Below, piece by piece: positions 8,742 through 16,684 of a stretch of 64,000 bases of DNA. Below the pieces are notes generated by a model. It did no database searches. It saw only the letters and a program-made list of their open reading frames with translations, and was not told the DNA's origin. The stretch spans positions 1-64,000 of the forward strand of contig JAJVII010000014.1 of NCBI GenBank assembly GCA_022072085.1, in the 5' to 3' direction. The position numbers were made by a program, and so were the translations under genes. The stretch is from Phycisphaerae bacterium. GTDB taxonomy: Bacteria; Planctomycetota; Phycisphaerae; JAJVII01. The stretch's first letter is position 1. Each line of letters opens with the position of its first letter.

Positions 8742-8960
8742 ATGGCCAAGCGCTACACAGTCAGCGACGGCAAGATCGTACTGAGCCTCGAGGAGGCCGA
8801 CGAGGGGGGCTTCGTCGTCACATCGCCCCTGGACCCCGAACTGGTCACCGAGGCCGAGACCGTGGGCGAAGCATTCGACAACGCACGCGACGCCCTCAAG
8901 GCCCTGACGCGCTCCCGGGCCAGGCTGCTGCGAAAGACCGCGTCCGTGGAATCCAAATGA
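8742..8960 (+). CDS. hicB: HicB-family antitoxin
   Basis: A 72-residue protein starting at ATG 8742, six bases after GGAGGAG. Its sequence (MAKRYTVSDGKIVLSLEEAD, then GGFVVTSPLDPEL and AFDNARDALKAL) fits the partial RNase H-like fold of HicB/UPF0150 antitoxins, which bind and silence HicA. No separate C-terminal DNA-binding domain is obvious at this length. Its stop overlaps the hicA start by 4 bases. The antitoxin-first order is the less common hicBA arrangement. Confidence 0.75.
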   Translation: MAKRYTVSDGKIVLSLEEADEGGFVVTSPLDPELVTEAETVGEAFDNARDALKALTRSRARLLRKTASVESK

Positions 8961-9151
8961 ACAGACGCGCCCTCGAAAAGCATCTTCGCAGGCACGGTTG
9001 CTTTCTGAACCATCACGGGAGCCGTCACGACATCTGGGTCAACGCACGCACGCTGGCCCAGTCGCCCGTCCCCCGGCACAGTCAACTCAAACGCGGTACC
9101 GCCAAAGCCATCTGCCGTGTCCTCGGCGTGCCTTTGCCAACCGGATTGTGA
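8957..9151 (+). CDS. hicA: HicA-family mRNA interferase toxin
   Basis: A 64-residue double-stranded-RNA-binding-fold protein. HicA toxins cleave mRNA. The key histidine lies in HHGSRHDIWVN, and the closing SPVPRHSQLKRGTAKAICRV is the standard HicA tail. It is translationally coupled to the upstream hicB. It ends 8 bases before the gatB stop on the other strand. Confidence 0.82.
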   Translation: MNRRALEKHLRRHGCFLNHHGSRHDIWVNARTLAQSPVPRHSQLKRGTAKAICRVLGVPLPTGL

Positions 9152-9158
9152 CTGCTTC

Positions 9159-10649
9159 TTACAGCCCCAGCTTCTGCTTGAGCAGTTCCTGGACCACCTT
9201 GGGGTTGGCTGAGCCGCCGGACTTTTTGATGACCTGGCCGATCAGCGGGCCCAGGGCCTTGGCGCCCTTGGGACCGGCGGCGTCGGCGACGGCTTTGGGG
9301 TTGTCGGCCAGCACCGCCTCGATCAGCGGCGCCAGGTCCGCGGCGTCGGAGGTCTGGATCAGCCCCTTGGCCCGGGCGATCGCCTCGGGGGCGTCGTCGC
9401 GCGTCAGCAACTCGTCGATCACGGTCCCGGCGGCCGTCGCGGAAATCTTCGACCCCTCCAGCAGCGCGACCACCTCGGCCCATCGGCCCGCGGCGATGGG
9501 CAAGTCGGCCAGCAGGCCGCCGCGCTCGTTCGCACGCTTGTTGCCCTCGCTCAGCAGCAGCTTGGCCAGCCGCCGGGCGCCCTTGCCGCCGGGCAGGGCG
9601 GTGGCAGCGGCCTCGAACAGATCGGCGTTGGCCCGCTCCTCGACGATCTGGTCGGCGTCGGCGGCGTCCAGGCCCAGTTCGGCGACGTAGCGGGCCCGCC
9701 GGGCGATCGGCCGCTCGCAGACGGTCGCGCGGATGTCGGCCAGCCAGGCGTCGTCCATCACCACCGGGGCCAGGTCGGGGTCGGGGAAGTATCGGTAGTC
9801 GTGGGCCTCCTCCTTCTCGCGCTGGAGGAAGGTCACGCCGCGGTCGGGGTCCCAGCCGCGGGTGGACTTGCTGCCGGTTTCGATGGTCACGCCCGTCTTC
9901 TGCCATTCGGCCAGTTGCCGCTTGGCTTCGTATTCGACGGCGGCCTCGACGTGCCGGAAGCTGTTGAGGTTCTTGCACTCGACGATGGGCGTGCGGTATT
10001 CGGCGCCGTCCTTGCGGATGACCAGGTTGATGTTCGGCTCCAGCCGCATCTGGCCCATCTGCATATTGGCTTCGCTGACGCCGAGGTGGCGGACGAGGCG
10101 GCGCAGCTCGCGGCCGAAGTCGCCGACCTCCTGCGGGCTGGACAGGTCCGGCTCGGTGACGATCTCCAGCAGCGGCGTGCCGGTGCGGTTGAGGTCCACC
10201 TGCGAGGTCGCCCCCGCGCCCTCGTGCAGCAGCTTGCCGGCATCCTCCTCCAGGTGGGCCCGGCGGACGCGAATGTCCTTCGTGCCGTCAGCCGACGGGA
10301 TCGTCAGGCGGCCGGCCGACCCGAGCGGCAGGTCGTACTGCGAAATCTGGTAGTTCTTGGGCAGGTCGGGGTAGTAGTAGCTCTTGCGGTCCCACTTGGT
10401 GAACCGGGCGACGGTGCAGTCCAGGGCCATCGCGGTGCGGACCGCCAGCTCGAACGCCCGGCGGTTCATCACCGGCAGCGAGCCGGGCATGCCCAGGCAG
10501 ACCGGGCAGACGCGCGTGTTCGGCGGGGCGCCGAACTCCAGCTTGCAGCGGCAGAACATCTTGGTGGCCGTCGCGAGCTGGACGTGAATCTCCAGCCCGA
10601 CCACGAGGCGGACGTCCAGGGCGGCCGATTGCGTTGCGGCGTCAGTCAT
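9159..10649 (-). CDS. gatB: Asp-tRNA(Asn)/Glu-tRNA(Gln) amidotransferase subunit B
   Basis: A 496-residue kinase-like subunit that activates Glu on tRNA-Gln (or Asp on tRNA-Asn) for amidation with ammonia from GatA. GLEIHVQLATATKMFC at the N-terminus, the Cys pair in RVCPVCLGMPGSLP and DLPKNYQISQYDLPL are standard GatB motifs. The C-terminal YqeY-like tail is present. gatA and gatC lie upstream on the same strand but are split from it by a GNAT gene. A tRNA-Gln gene is at 46251, consistent with indirect Gln-tRNA formation. Confidence 0.95.
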   Translation of the reverse strand: MTDAATQSAALDVRLVVGLEIHVQLATATKMFCRCKLEFGAPPNTRVCPVCLGMPGSLPVMNRRAFELAVRTAMALDCTVARFTKWDRKSYYYPDLPKNYQISQYDLPLGSAGRLTIPSADGTKDIRVRRAHLEEDAGKLLHEGAGATSQVDLNRTGTPLLEIVTEPDLSSPQEVGDFGRELRRLVRHLGVSEANMQMGQMRLEPNINLVIRKDGAEYRTPIVECKNLNSFRHVEAAVEYEAKRQLAEWQKTGVTIETGSKSTRGWDPDRGVTFLQREKEEAHDYRYFPDPDLAPVVMDDAWLADIRATVCERPIARRARYVAELGLDAADADQIVEERANADLFEAAATALPGGKGARRLAKLLLSEGNKRANERGGLLADLPIAAGRWAEVVALLEGSKISATAAGTVIDELLTRDDAPEAIARAKGLIQTSDAADLAPLIEAVLADNPKAVADAAGPKGAKALGPLIGQVIKKSGGSANPKVVQELLKQKLGL

Positions 10650-10667
10650 CGCTTGCGGTCCAGTCTA

Positions 10668-10760
10668 ATGCGGAACACGGAGTTCGGAATGCGGAATGAA
10701 GAGGAACGCGTCACGGATGCTTTCCGATTCCGCACTCCGCATTCCTCATTCCGCACTTTC
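10668..10760. repeat. TGCGGAATG inverted word repeat
   Basis: Left-arm words GCGGAACACGG and GTTCGGAATGCGGAATGAAG face the right-arm words CCGCACTCCGCATTCC and TCATTCCGCAC, giving an imperfect hairpin between gatB and the GNAT gene. A related family is at 61576-61665. Confidence 0.75.
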
Positions 10761-10761
10761 G

Positions 10762-11556
10762 TCAGGTCTTCTCGTGATACACCAGTTCGCCGACCGGCTC
10801 GAAGCCGCAGCGGCGGTAGAGCGATTGGCCGACGGCGTCGCTCTCCTCCAGCAGGCAGCAGAAGGTCGCGAACTGGTAGCGGTAGCCCAGCTCAATGATC
10901 TTGCCGATCAGCGTCAGGGCGATCGGGTCGGCCCGGTCGGCGAACGCGCGGGCCACGTAGAGCCCGCGAACTCGGCCAACGTCGCCCAGGCTGAGCACGC
11001 CGCAGCAGGCGGCCGCCTGTTCGTCGATCCGCGCGACCAGCATGGTCAGCCGCGTGTCGTTGACGCGGGCCCGGGCGACGGCGGCCCGGGCATCGCCGTG
11101 CGGATCGTCGGCGAACCGCTCAGCCGACAGCTCGGCGTAGCCGCGCGGGGCGGCCCGCGCCGGCAGCACCTGCATCTCGACCGGCTGCCAGTCCGGCGTC
11201 AGCACGCCCGACGGGCGGACCATCGCGACCTGCGTCCGCCGCTCGTAGCCGTGCCCGGCCAGGAATTCGCCCAGCCCGCGGCCCGTCAGCCGCACCGACG
11301 CGCTCCAGCGCAGCGGCGTCAGCTTACGCTCGGCGTAGAAGGCCGTCACCTCGTCCCACGCCTGCTGCGGTGGGATGGAGACCTTGCCCTCCAGGGCGAC
11401 TTCGCGGACCTGGTTGATCTCTGGCAGCCGCGGCCAGGCCTCGTTGTAGAGAGCGACGCCGCAGTCGAGGATTCGGCTGGCGGCGACGGCCTCGGCGGCC
11501 ACCAGTTCGCTCCGCGCCACCTGGGCCAGCACATCCTGTCGCGACCGGTCTTCCAT
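10762..11556 (-). CDS. GNAT-family acetyltransferase
   Basis: A 264-residue protein. The C-terminal half resembles a GNAT domain (acetyl-CoA binding), with VRGLYVARAFADRADPIAL and the closing YRRCGFEPVGELVYHEKT. The N-terminal half looks like a second, degenerate GNAT-like unit. I start it at ATG 11556, because codons further upstream are encoded by a repeat. It sits between gatA and gatB in the same direction. The substrate is unknown. Confidence 0.65.
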   Translation of the reverse strand: MEDRSRQDVLAQVARSELVAAEAVAASRILDCGVALYNEAWPRLPEINQVREVALEGKVSIPPQQAWDEVTAFYAERKLTPLRWSASVRLTGRGLGEFLAGHGYERRTQVAMVRPSGVLTPDWQPVEMQVLPARAAPRGYAELSAERFADDPHGDARAAVARARVNDTRLTMLVARIDEQAAACCGVLSLGDVGRVRGLYVARAFADRADPIALTLIGKIIELGYRYQFATFCCLLEESDAVGQSLYRRCGFEPVGELVYHEKT

Positions 11557-11566
11557 CTGTTCACCG

Positions 11567-11756
11567 GGGGAACCGCCAAGTCGCCAAGGGGGGACGCCAA
11601 GATCGCCAAGGGGAAGACGAGAGTTCGAAATCAGTTTCTCTTTCTTTATCTTTCCGATTCGTCTTTCCCGTCTTCCGTGTCTTCCTGTTCTTCTTGGCGC
11701 CCTTGGCGTCTTCGACTTGGCGCTCTTGGCGGTATTCTTCTCTTCTCTTCTCTTGC
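11567..11756. repeat. CGCCAAGG / CTTGGCG inverted word repeat
   Basis: Left-arm words (CGCCAAGTCGCCAAGG, GACGCCAAGATCGCCAAGG) and right-arm words (CTTGGCGCCCTTGGCGTC, GACTTGGCGCTCTTGGCGG) enclose an AT-richer middle of alternating purine- and pyrimidine-rich tracts. It fills the gap between gatA and the GNAT gene and ends one base before the gatA stop codon. Confidence 0.8.
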
Positions 11757-13223
11757 TCACAGTGCCGGGGCACGGGCGGACCAGTCGGCGGTCTGCTCGT
11801 ACATCCGGGCGGCGCGGAGGAGCTTTTCCTCCTCGAACGCCTGGGCCATCATCTGCAGGCCGATCGGCTTGCCCGCGTCGTCGAAGCCGCAGGGGACGTT
11901 GATCCCCGGCAGGCCAGCCAGGTTGCATGCGGTCGTGTAGACGTCGCAGAGGTACATCGCCAGCGGGTCGTCGCTGCGGGCGCCCAGGGCGAAGGCCGTC
12001 GTCGGCGACGTGGGCCCAGCCACCACGTCGACCTGCTTGAACGCGGCGTCGAAATCGTTGCGGATCAGGCGGCGGACCTTCAGCGCCCGCAGGTAGTAGG
12101 CGTCGTAGTAACCCGACGACAGGGCGTAGGTCCCCAGCATGATGCGGCGCTTGACCTCCTCGCCCAGGGCCTCGGCCCGGCTGGAGAGGTAGACGTCCAG
12201 GCAGTCGGCCGGCGAGGCGGCGCGGTGGCCGTAGTGAACGCCGTCGTAGCGGGCCAGGTTGCTCGACGCCTCCGCGGTCGCGACGATGTAGTAGGCGGCG
12301 ATCGCGTAACGCGTCGCGTGCGGCAGGGAGACCTCGACGAGCTTGGCGCCGCGGCCTTGCAGCGCCGACAGTGCGACATCGACGGCGGATTTCACCTGGC
12401 TGTCCAGCCCCTCGCCGAAGAACTCGCGGACGATGCCGACGCGCAGCCCCTCGATCGGCTGATCGAGCGTCGCCAGGTAGTCGGGCACGGGGGCGTCGAC
12501 GCTGGTCGAGTCGCGCGGGTCGCGCCCGGCGACCGCCCGCAGCAGCCAGGCGGCGTCGGCGACGGTTCGGCCGAACGGGCCGATCTGGTCCAGGCTGCTG
12601 GCGAACGCTACTAACCCGTATCGCGACACGCGGCCGTAGGTCGGCTTGAGCGCGACCACGCCGCAGAAGCTGCCCGGCTGGCGGATCGACCCGCCGGTGT
12701 CGCTGCCCAGCGCGACCGGCGCCAGGCGGGCCGCGACCGCGACGGCCGACCCGCCGCTGCTGCCGCCCGGCACGCAGTGAGTGGCCCAGGGGTTGACCGT
12801 TCGGCCGACCGCCGAGTGCTCGGTCGAGCTGCCCATCGCGAACTCGTCCATGTTGGTCTTGCCCAGGATCACGCCGTCAGCCGCGGCGATCCGCTCGACC
12901 ACATGGGCGTCGTAGGGGGCGTGGAAGTCCGCGAGCATCTTCGAGCCGCAGGTCGTCGCCCCGTGGCGGGTGCAGAGGTTGTCCTTGAGGGCGACCGGCA
13001 CGCCGCCCAGCGGGCCGATCGGCCGGCCGGCGGCCCGTCTGGCGTCGATCGCCCGGGCCTGGGCGATCGCCGGGGCCTCCCACACGTCCAGGAACGCGCC
13101 GAGCGTCGGGTTCAGGCGGCCGATGCGGTCGAGGTGAGCGCAGGCCGCCTGCTCGGCGGACGCCTCGCCCGCGGCGATGGCGTCGCGGAGCTGGAGAGCG
13201 GTCAGGTAAGTAAGGTCACTCAT
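11757..13223 (-). CDS. gatA: Asp-tRNA(Asn)/Glu-tRNA(Gln) amidotransferase subunit A
   Basis: A 488-residue amidase-signature enzyme that releases ammonia from glutamine for the GatB site. The Ser-cisSer-Lys triad is visible: Lys in [11 protein letters not shown], and the serines in [15 protein letters not shown] and [14 protein letters not shown]. Full length for the family. It is normally next to gatC, but here a Cys-rich orphan gene (13264-13635) lies between them. Confidence 0.96.
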   Translation of the reverse strand: MSDLTYLTALQLRDAIAAGEASAEQAACAHLDRIGRLNPTLGAFLDVWEAPAIAQARAIDARRAAGRPIGPLGGVPVALKDNLCTRHGATTCGSKMLADFHAPYDAHVVERIAAADGVILGKTNMDEFAMGSSTEHSAVGRTVNPWATHCVPGGSSGGSAVAVAARLAPVALGSDTGGSIRQPGSFCGVVALKPTYGRVSRYGLVAFASSLDQIGPFGRTVADAAWLLRAVAGRDPRDSTSVDAPVPDYLATLDQPIEGLRVGIVREFFGEGLDSQVKSAVDVALSALQGRGAKLVEVSLPHATRYAIAAYYIVATAEASSNLARYDGVHYGHRAASPADCLDVYLSSRAEALGEEVKRRIMLGTYALSSGYYDAYYLRALKVRRLIRNDFDAAFKQVDVVAGPTSPTTAFALGARSDDPLAMYLCDVYTTACNLAGLPGINVPCGFDDAGKPIGLQMMAQAFEEEKLLRAARMYEQTADWSARAPAL

Positions 13224-13263
13224 AGATGAGTCCCAGTTTCAAGGGTCGAATGTCGAATGAAAC

Positions 13264-13635
13264 TTACCTGAGGCCTAACACATTGTGTTCCGCATTGTTA
13301 TCCCCTTCGTAGCATGTCTTATGCCAAACAGCCTTGCACTGGCGTTTCTCGGGTTCGGTCGTGGAGGTCTCAGTGCCTACATCGAGATATATGATTTCTG
13401 TCGCGGCCTGGATGAGTTCTTGGCATTTCTTACAACGGTAAGGGGGATATCTTGTAGGGATCGCGGAGGAAAAACATTCAGAGCAGTAACACGCAGTTAC
13501 ATTTGGAAACGACGGGGTAATATGGAATCCCGATGGCGTATCCGGGTACCATGTTCCTGGGCCCACACGGGCAATCGAATCGCCTCTGCGAATCTCAGCA
13601 CCACAGTTCCGACAGGTTCTTGATCGTTGTCGCAT
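13264..13635 (-). CDS. Cys-rich putative zinc-ribbon protein, unknown function
   Basis: A 123-residue protein I do not recognise. It has a run of zinc-type cysteine pairs (CRNCG at residues 8-12, CYCSEC near 50, CKKCQE near 70) and a final CKAVWHKTC, suggesting two zinc-binding folds. It contains WYPDTPSGFHITPSFPN and ends EHNVLGLR. AGGAGG precedes the ATG, so it is probably translated. Its base composition is clearly less GC-rich than the neighbours, and it interrupts the gatC-gatA pair, both hinting at acquisition by transfer. Confidence 0.6.
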   Translation of the reverse strand: MRQRSRTCRNCGAEIRRGDSIARVGPGTWYPDTPSGFHITPSFPNVTACYCSECFSSAIPTRYPPYRCKKCQELIQAATEIIYLDVGTETSTTEPEKRQCKAVWHKTCYEGDNNAEHNVLGLR

Positions 13636-13715
13636 CGACGTCCCCTCCTGATGTTCCGGATGTTAGGCTCTAGACTTTAGCAGTCAACAGTCAGCACATA
13701 GCGGTCGGCACTTCT

Positions 13716-14024
13716 TCACGCCCCCGAGTCCTCGCCGAGGACGCGCGGGACGAGGAAGAAGCCCTCGGCCTTGGCCGGGGCCTCGCGCAACGCCAGTTCG
13801 TTGGACAGGGAGTCGGCCGGCACGTCGTCGGCCAGCACGTTGTGCACGTCCAGGGCGTGGGCCAGCGGCTGGACGCCGTCGAGGTTCAGCTCGCCGAGCT
13901 GATCGACGTAGGTGAGGATGTCGGTGAGTTGTCGGCTGAAGGCGGCGACTTCGTCGTCGCTCAGCCTGATCCGGGCCAGCTTGCCGACGTGGCGGACCTG
14001 CTCGTCGCTGAGGGTTTCGGACAT
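13716..14024 (-). CDS. gatC: Asp-tRNA(Asn)/Glu-tRNA(Gln) amidotransferase subunit C
   Basis: A 102-residue clamp subunit that wraps the GatA-GatB interface. EQVRHVGKLARIRLSDDEVAAF at the N-terminus and the closing FFLVPRVLG are typical. ATG 14024 is preceded by GAGGGG. The ribosome-binding site lies directly after an intrinsic terminator for rpmB, leaving no room for a promoter between them. Confidence 0.93.
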   Translation of the reverse strand: MSETLSDEQVRHVGKLARIRLSDDEVAAFSRQLTDILTYVDQLGELNLDGVQPLAHALDVHNVLADDVPADSLSNELALREAPAKAEGFFLVPRVLGEDSGA

Positions 14025-14044
14025 GCGCGTCCCCTCGACACAAG

Positions 14045-14073
14045 AAAAAACGAGGCGGTCGGCCGCCTCGTTG
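14045..14073 (-). terminator. Intrinsic terminator after rpmB
   Basis: On the minus strand, ACGAGGCGG-CCGA-CCGCCTCGT is followed by TTTTTT. It lies 28 bases past the rpmB stop and ends about 20 bases before the gatC ATG, so it could act as an attenuator for gatC. Confidence 0.85.
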
Positions 14074-14101
14074 TGCGTTCGCTTCGTGATGGCGACCGAG
14101 G

Positions 14102-14386
14102 CTATTCCTGCGTCGCGGTCTCGGTGACCTCTTCCTGCGGGGGCTGCCAGTCGCGTTTGACCGGCTTGACGATCAGGCCGTTGCGGATGGCCTTCGCCGA
14201 CACCTTCACCCGGACGACGCGCCCGTCGATGACGGCCCGGACCTTCTGCAGGTTGGGCTTGAACTTCCGCTTGGTGATGCCGGTCGTCTTGACGCCGACG
14301 CCGCCGAGATACTTGGGCTTGCCGCGACGGGTGATCTTGCGTCCGCTGCGGGTCTTCTTGCCGGTGAAGTAACAGACACGTGGCAT
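14102..14386 (-). CDS. rpmB: 50S ribosomal protein L28
   Basis: A 94-residue ribosomal protein. MPRVCYFTGKKTRSGRKITR matches the L28 N-terminus, and the basic middle (TKRKFKPNLQKVRA, GRVVRVKVSAKAIR) is typical. A Gln/Glu-rich tail (QPPQEEVTETATQE) extends beyond the usual core. GAGGAA precedes the ATG. A promoter at 14446-14474 and a terminator after the gene make it a likely monocistronic unit with possible read-through into gatC. Confidence 0.95.
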   Translation of the reverse strand: MPRVCYFTGKKTRSGRKITRRGKPKYLGGVGVKTTGITKRKFKPNLQKVRAVIDGRVVRVKVSAKAIRNGLIVKPVKRDWQPPQEEVTETATQE

Positions 14387-14445
14387 CGCTGATTCCTCGA
14401 ATGATCGTGACATCCAGGCAACTGCACTGGATTGCAAAGCTCCAC

Positions 14446-14474
14446 AGTGTAGTCAATAATGGGCCACGTGACAA
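14446..14474 (-). promoter_or_regulatory. rpmB promoter
   Basis: On the minus strand, TTGTCA (14474-14469), 17 bases and TACACT (14451-14446) lie about 60 bases upstream of the rpmB ATG. Spacing and -35 are close to consensus. Confidence 0.55.
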
Positions 14475-14493
14475 GGCAGAAATGCCGGGGGCG

Positions 14494-14575
14494 GGAAATG
14501 CAGAGTGCAAAATGGTCAATCGGATCGAGCCCCTGCTCATTGAGCATTTATCATTCTGCACTTTGCATTTCTCTT
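14494..14575. repeat. AAATGCAGAGTGCAAAATG inverted word repeat
   Basis: Left arm GGAAATGCAGAGTGCAAAAT and right arm ATTCTGCACTTTGCATTTCT form an imperfect hairpin between the divergent rpmB and ridA genes. A related family is at 35096-35195. Confidence 0.75.
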
Positions 14576-14642
14576 TTCCCCCTGGGAACGACCCCGAATG
14601 TCGCGGGGTCTTGAACTATAACATATTTATGGAGAATGACTT

Positions 14643-15026
14643 ATGGATCGTCAGGTGATCTCCACGTCGGCCGCCCCCGCCCCCATCGGGGCCTACTCGC
14701 AGGCCATCGCGGCCGGGGGCCTGGTCTTCACCGCCGGGCAGATTCCCCTGGACCCGGCCACCGGCAGGATGGTCGAGGGCGACATCCGCGTGCAGGCGAC
14801 GCGGGCGCTGGAGAACCTCAAGGCCGTTCTGGCCGGCGCCGGGCTGGGACTGGAGCAGGTGGTCAAGACGACGGTCTTCCTGGCCGACCTGGCCGACGGC
14901 AAGACGGTCAACGAGGTCTATGCGAAGTATTTCGGATCGGCGCCGCCGGCGCGCAGCACGGTGGGCGTCGCCCTGCCGCTGGGCGCCCGGATCGAGATCG
15001 AGGCGATCGCGGTCAGGAACCTTTGA
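14643..15026 (+). CDS. ridA: RidA/YjgF-family enamine/imine deaminase
   Basis: A 127-residue trimeric RidA protein, which hydrolyses reactive 2-aminoacrylate-type enamines made by PLP enzymes. GAYSQAIAAGGLVFTAGQIP and the C-terminal PLGARIEIEAIAV (with the substrate-binding Arg) are diagnostic. A GGAG site lies 8 bases upstream of the ATG. Its last 14 bases overlap the end of the converging pseudopilin gene at 15013. Confidence 0.93.
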   Translation: MDRQVISTSAAPAPIGAYSQAIAAGGLVFTAGQIPLDPATGRMVEGDIRVQATRALENLKAVLAGAGLGLEQVVKTTVFLADLADGKTVNEVYAKYFGSAPPARSTVGVALPLGARIEIEAIAVRNL

Positions 15027-15759
15027 AAGTGTGGAAGACGCCGATGCAGGCGTTGGCTTCGGAGGCGCCCGGGTACTTGACGATCCAGACGCTGGAGAAG
15101 GACCTCTCGACCTTGCTGGCGAGGAAGATGTCGTTGCCGTTTCGGCCGGCGATCCGCAGCACCTCGCCGGTGTCGGTCACCACGCCCGAGCCGGTCTCGA
15201 GGAACGCGGCGTTGGAGCCGGCGTTGATGCTGGTCGCCCCAGCCGACGCGCTGACGGAAATCGACACCGGTTCCTGCACGCCGATCATCGCGTCGTCCTT
15301 GCTGGCTTCGTCGCGCTTGCAGACCATGATCCACAGCTCGGCCAGCGAGCGGTTGGCGTTGGGGAAGCGATAGAGCATGCACCAGTAATAGCGGCTGCGG
15401 GCCGAGTCGCCGTAGATGCGGATCGTCGCGTCGTTGCCGAGTTGCTTGCCGTTGCTGCCGAAGGCGTAGGTGTGGATCGCGGTGGTGATGTTGGCGTCGG
15501 TAAAGTTCGGGTCGTTGGGCGAGCCGCCCACCTTGGCCGTGTCCAGCATCGCGTCGCACAGGGCGCTGGCGTTCTGGCCCACGTGCATGACCATCGAGGT
15601 GTCCAGTGTGCGGCGGCTCTGCGACAGGCCGATCATGAACGCCGGCAGCAGCATCATGAATCCGACGGTCAGGATCATCGTCGCCAGCAGGATCTCGATC
15701 ATCGAGAAGCCCGCCGATCGGCGCGTCGCGGACCGTCGGGGAGGCTGGATGCCGTTCAT
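15013..15759 (-). CDS. Prepilin-like protein (GspI/PilV-like position)
   Basis: A 248-residue protein with a class III prepilin signal: basic N-terminus then GFSMIEILLATMILTVGFMM, with cleavage expected after G and Glu at mature position 5. The middle is Ala/Ser-rich and the end reads ANACIGVFHTFKGS. It probably incorporates into the pseudopilus driven by the adjacent motor genes. It overlaps the next upstream gene by 4 bases and the converging ridA by 14 bases. Confidence 0.75.
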   Translation of the reverse strand: MNGIQPPRRSATRRSAGFSMIEILLATMILTVGFMMLLPAFMIGLSQSRRTLDTSMVMHVGQNASALCDAMLDTAKVGGSPNDPNFTDANITTAIHTYAFGSNGKQLGNDATIRIYGDSARSRYYWCMLYRFPNANRSLAELWIMVCKRDEASKDDAMIGVQEPVSISVSASAGATSINAGSNAAFLETGSGVVTDTGEVLRIAGRNGNDIFLASKVERSFSSVWIVKYPGASEANACIGVFHTFKGS

Positions 15760-16667
15760 GGGGCGTCTCCTTGATCGTCAGCCGACGGCCGGCTCGCCGG
15801 GGCCGATTCGGGTTCCGGGCGCCCTTCCGCCTGGCCCCGGGCCTGCCGGCAATCGTCGGCCGTGTCAAACAGTCCATCCGCACCGGCCGAGTCGACGAGC
15901 GGCCAATGCTTCTGTTCCTTCCATCGCCTCTGGAGGAAGGCGATCCGCTGGCGTCGGGGCGGGGGCATCCGGTCCAACTCCCGTCCGATCTGCCTCAGCC
16001 GCTCCTGCTCCGCGAGGGGCATGGCCGCGAACCGCGACCGCTGCTCCTGTATCTTCTCCTGCTGCTCACGGGCCTTTTCCCGCTGCCGGGGGTCCATCTT
16101 TTCCAGGTCCGGCGGAGGAGCCGGTTCGCCCAGCACGACCTCCAGGTCCATGCCCGGCGGGCGACCGTATCCCTGATAGTAGAGCAGGGGGCGGCCCCAC
16201 CCGTCAAGCAGTTCGTAGAGCGGCCGGCCGTCCGGCTCGTTCACGTCGGCGTCCAGATTGCCCCGGGCCCGACGGTATTCCTCCTCGTTCACGAACTCCA
16301 GCCGCCCCATTGCCAGGACCATGCACTCGATGCCTTCGGTCCGCGGCTCGTGGGTCGCCGACGGCTTGACCCCGCAGTCGGCGAACCGGTCGGGGGGCCA
16401 GACGCCGCAGGTCGCGTGATACTGCTGAAGCGCCGTATCCACGCGGGCCAGCACCGACTCGGTGAACATCCGGCAGCCCTGCGTGCGGATGTAGTCAGCC
16501 GATTCGGTCAGCAGGGCGACCACCATGGCCAGAACCGCCGCCAGGATCAGCAGTTCGATCAGTGTGAAGGCCCGGGCGGCGGCCCGTCTGGCACCCCCAT
16601 TATTGGCGGTTGTCCACGCAGGCTGCGAGGCAGGCGGACGCCGGAATGTGCGGGCCGGTCGGCTCAT
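15756..16667 (-). CDS. Prepilin-like protein with charged coiled-coil insertion
   Basis: A 303-residue protein. After a long 32-residue leader comes the prepilin motif AFTLIELLILAAVLAMVVAL. Residues ~190-240 form a highly charged Gln/Arg/Glu-rich stretch (KMDPRQREKAREQQEKIQEQ) expected to be helical or coiled coil, which is unusual for a pseudopilin. The tail SAGADGLFDTADD resembles the calcium-binding end of GspG-type pseudopilins. It is co-transcribed with the flanking prepilin genes. Confidence 0.75.
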   Translation of the reverse strand: MSRPARTFRRPPASQPAWTTANNGGARRAAARAFTLIELLILAAVLAMVVALLTESADYIRTQGCRMFTESVLARVDTALQQYHATCGVWPPDRFADCGVKPSATHEPRTEGIECMVLAMGRLEFVNEEEYRRARGNLDADVNEPDGRPLYELLDGWGRPLLYYQGYGRPPGMDLEVVLGEPAPPPDLEKMDPRQREKAREQQEKIQEQRSRFAAMPLAEQERLRQIGRELDRMPPPRRQRIAFLQRRWKEQKHWPLVDSAGADGLFDTADDCRQARGQAEGRPEPESAPASRPSADDQGDAP

Positions 16668-16684
16668 GGCGGGTCTTTCGCAGG

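Noticed and set aside
13285-13623. A 112-codon plus-strand frame
   Set aside because: It overlaps the Cys-rich orphan on the other strand, which has a good ribosome-binding site and ordered Cys pairs; the plus frame has neither.
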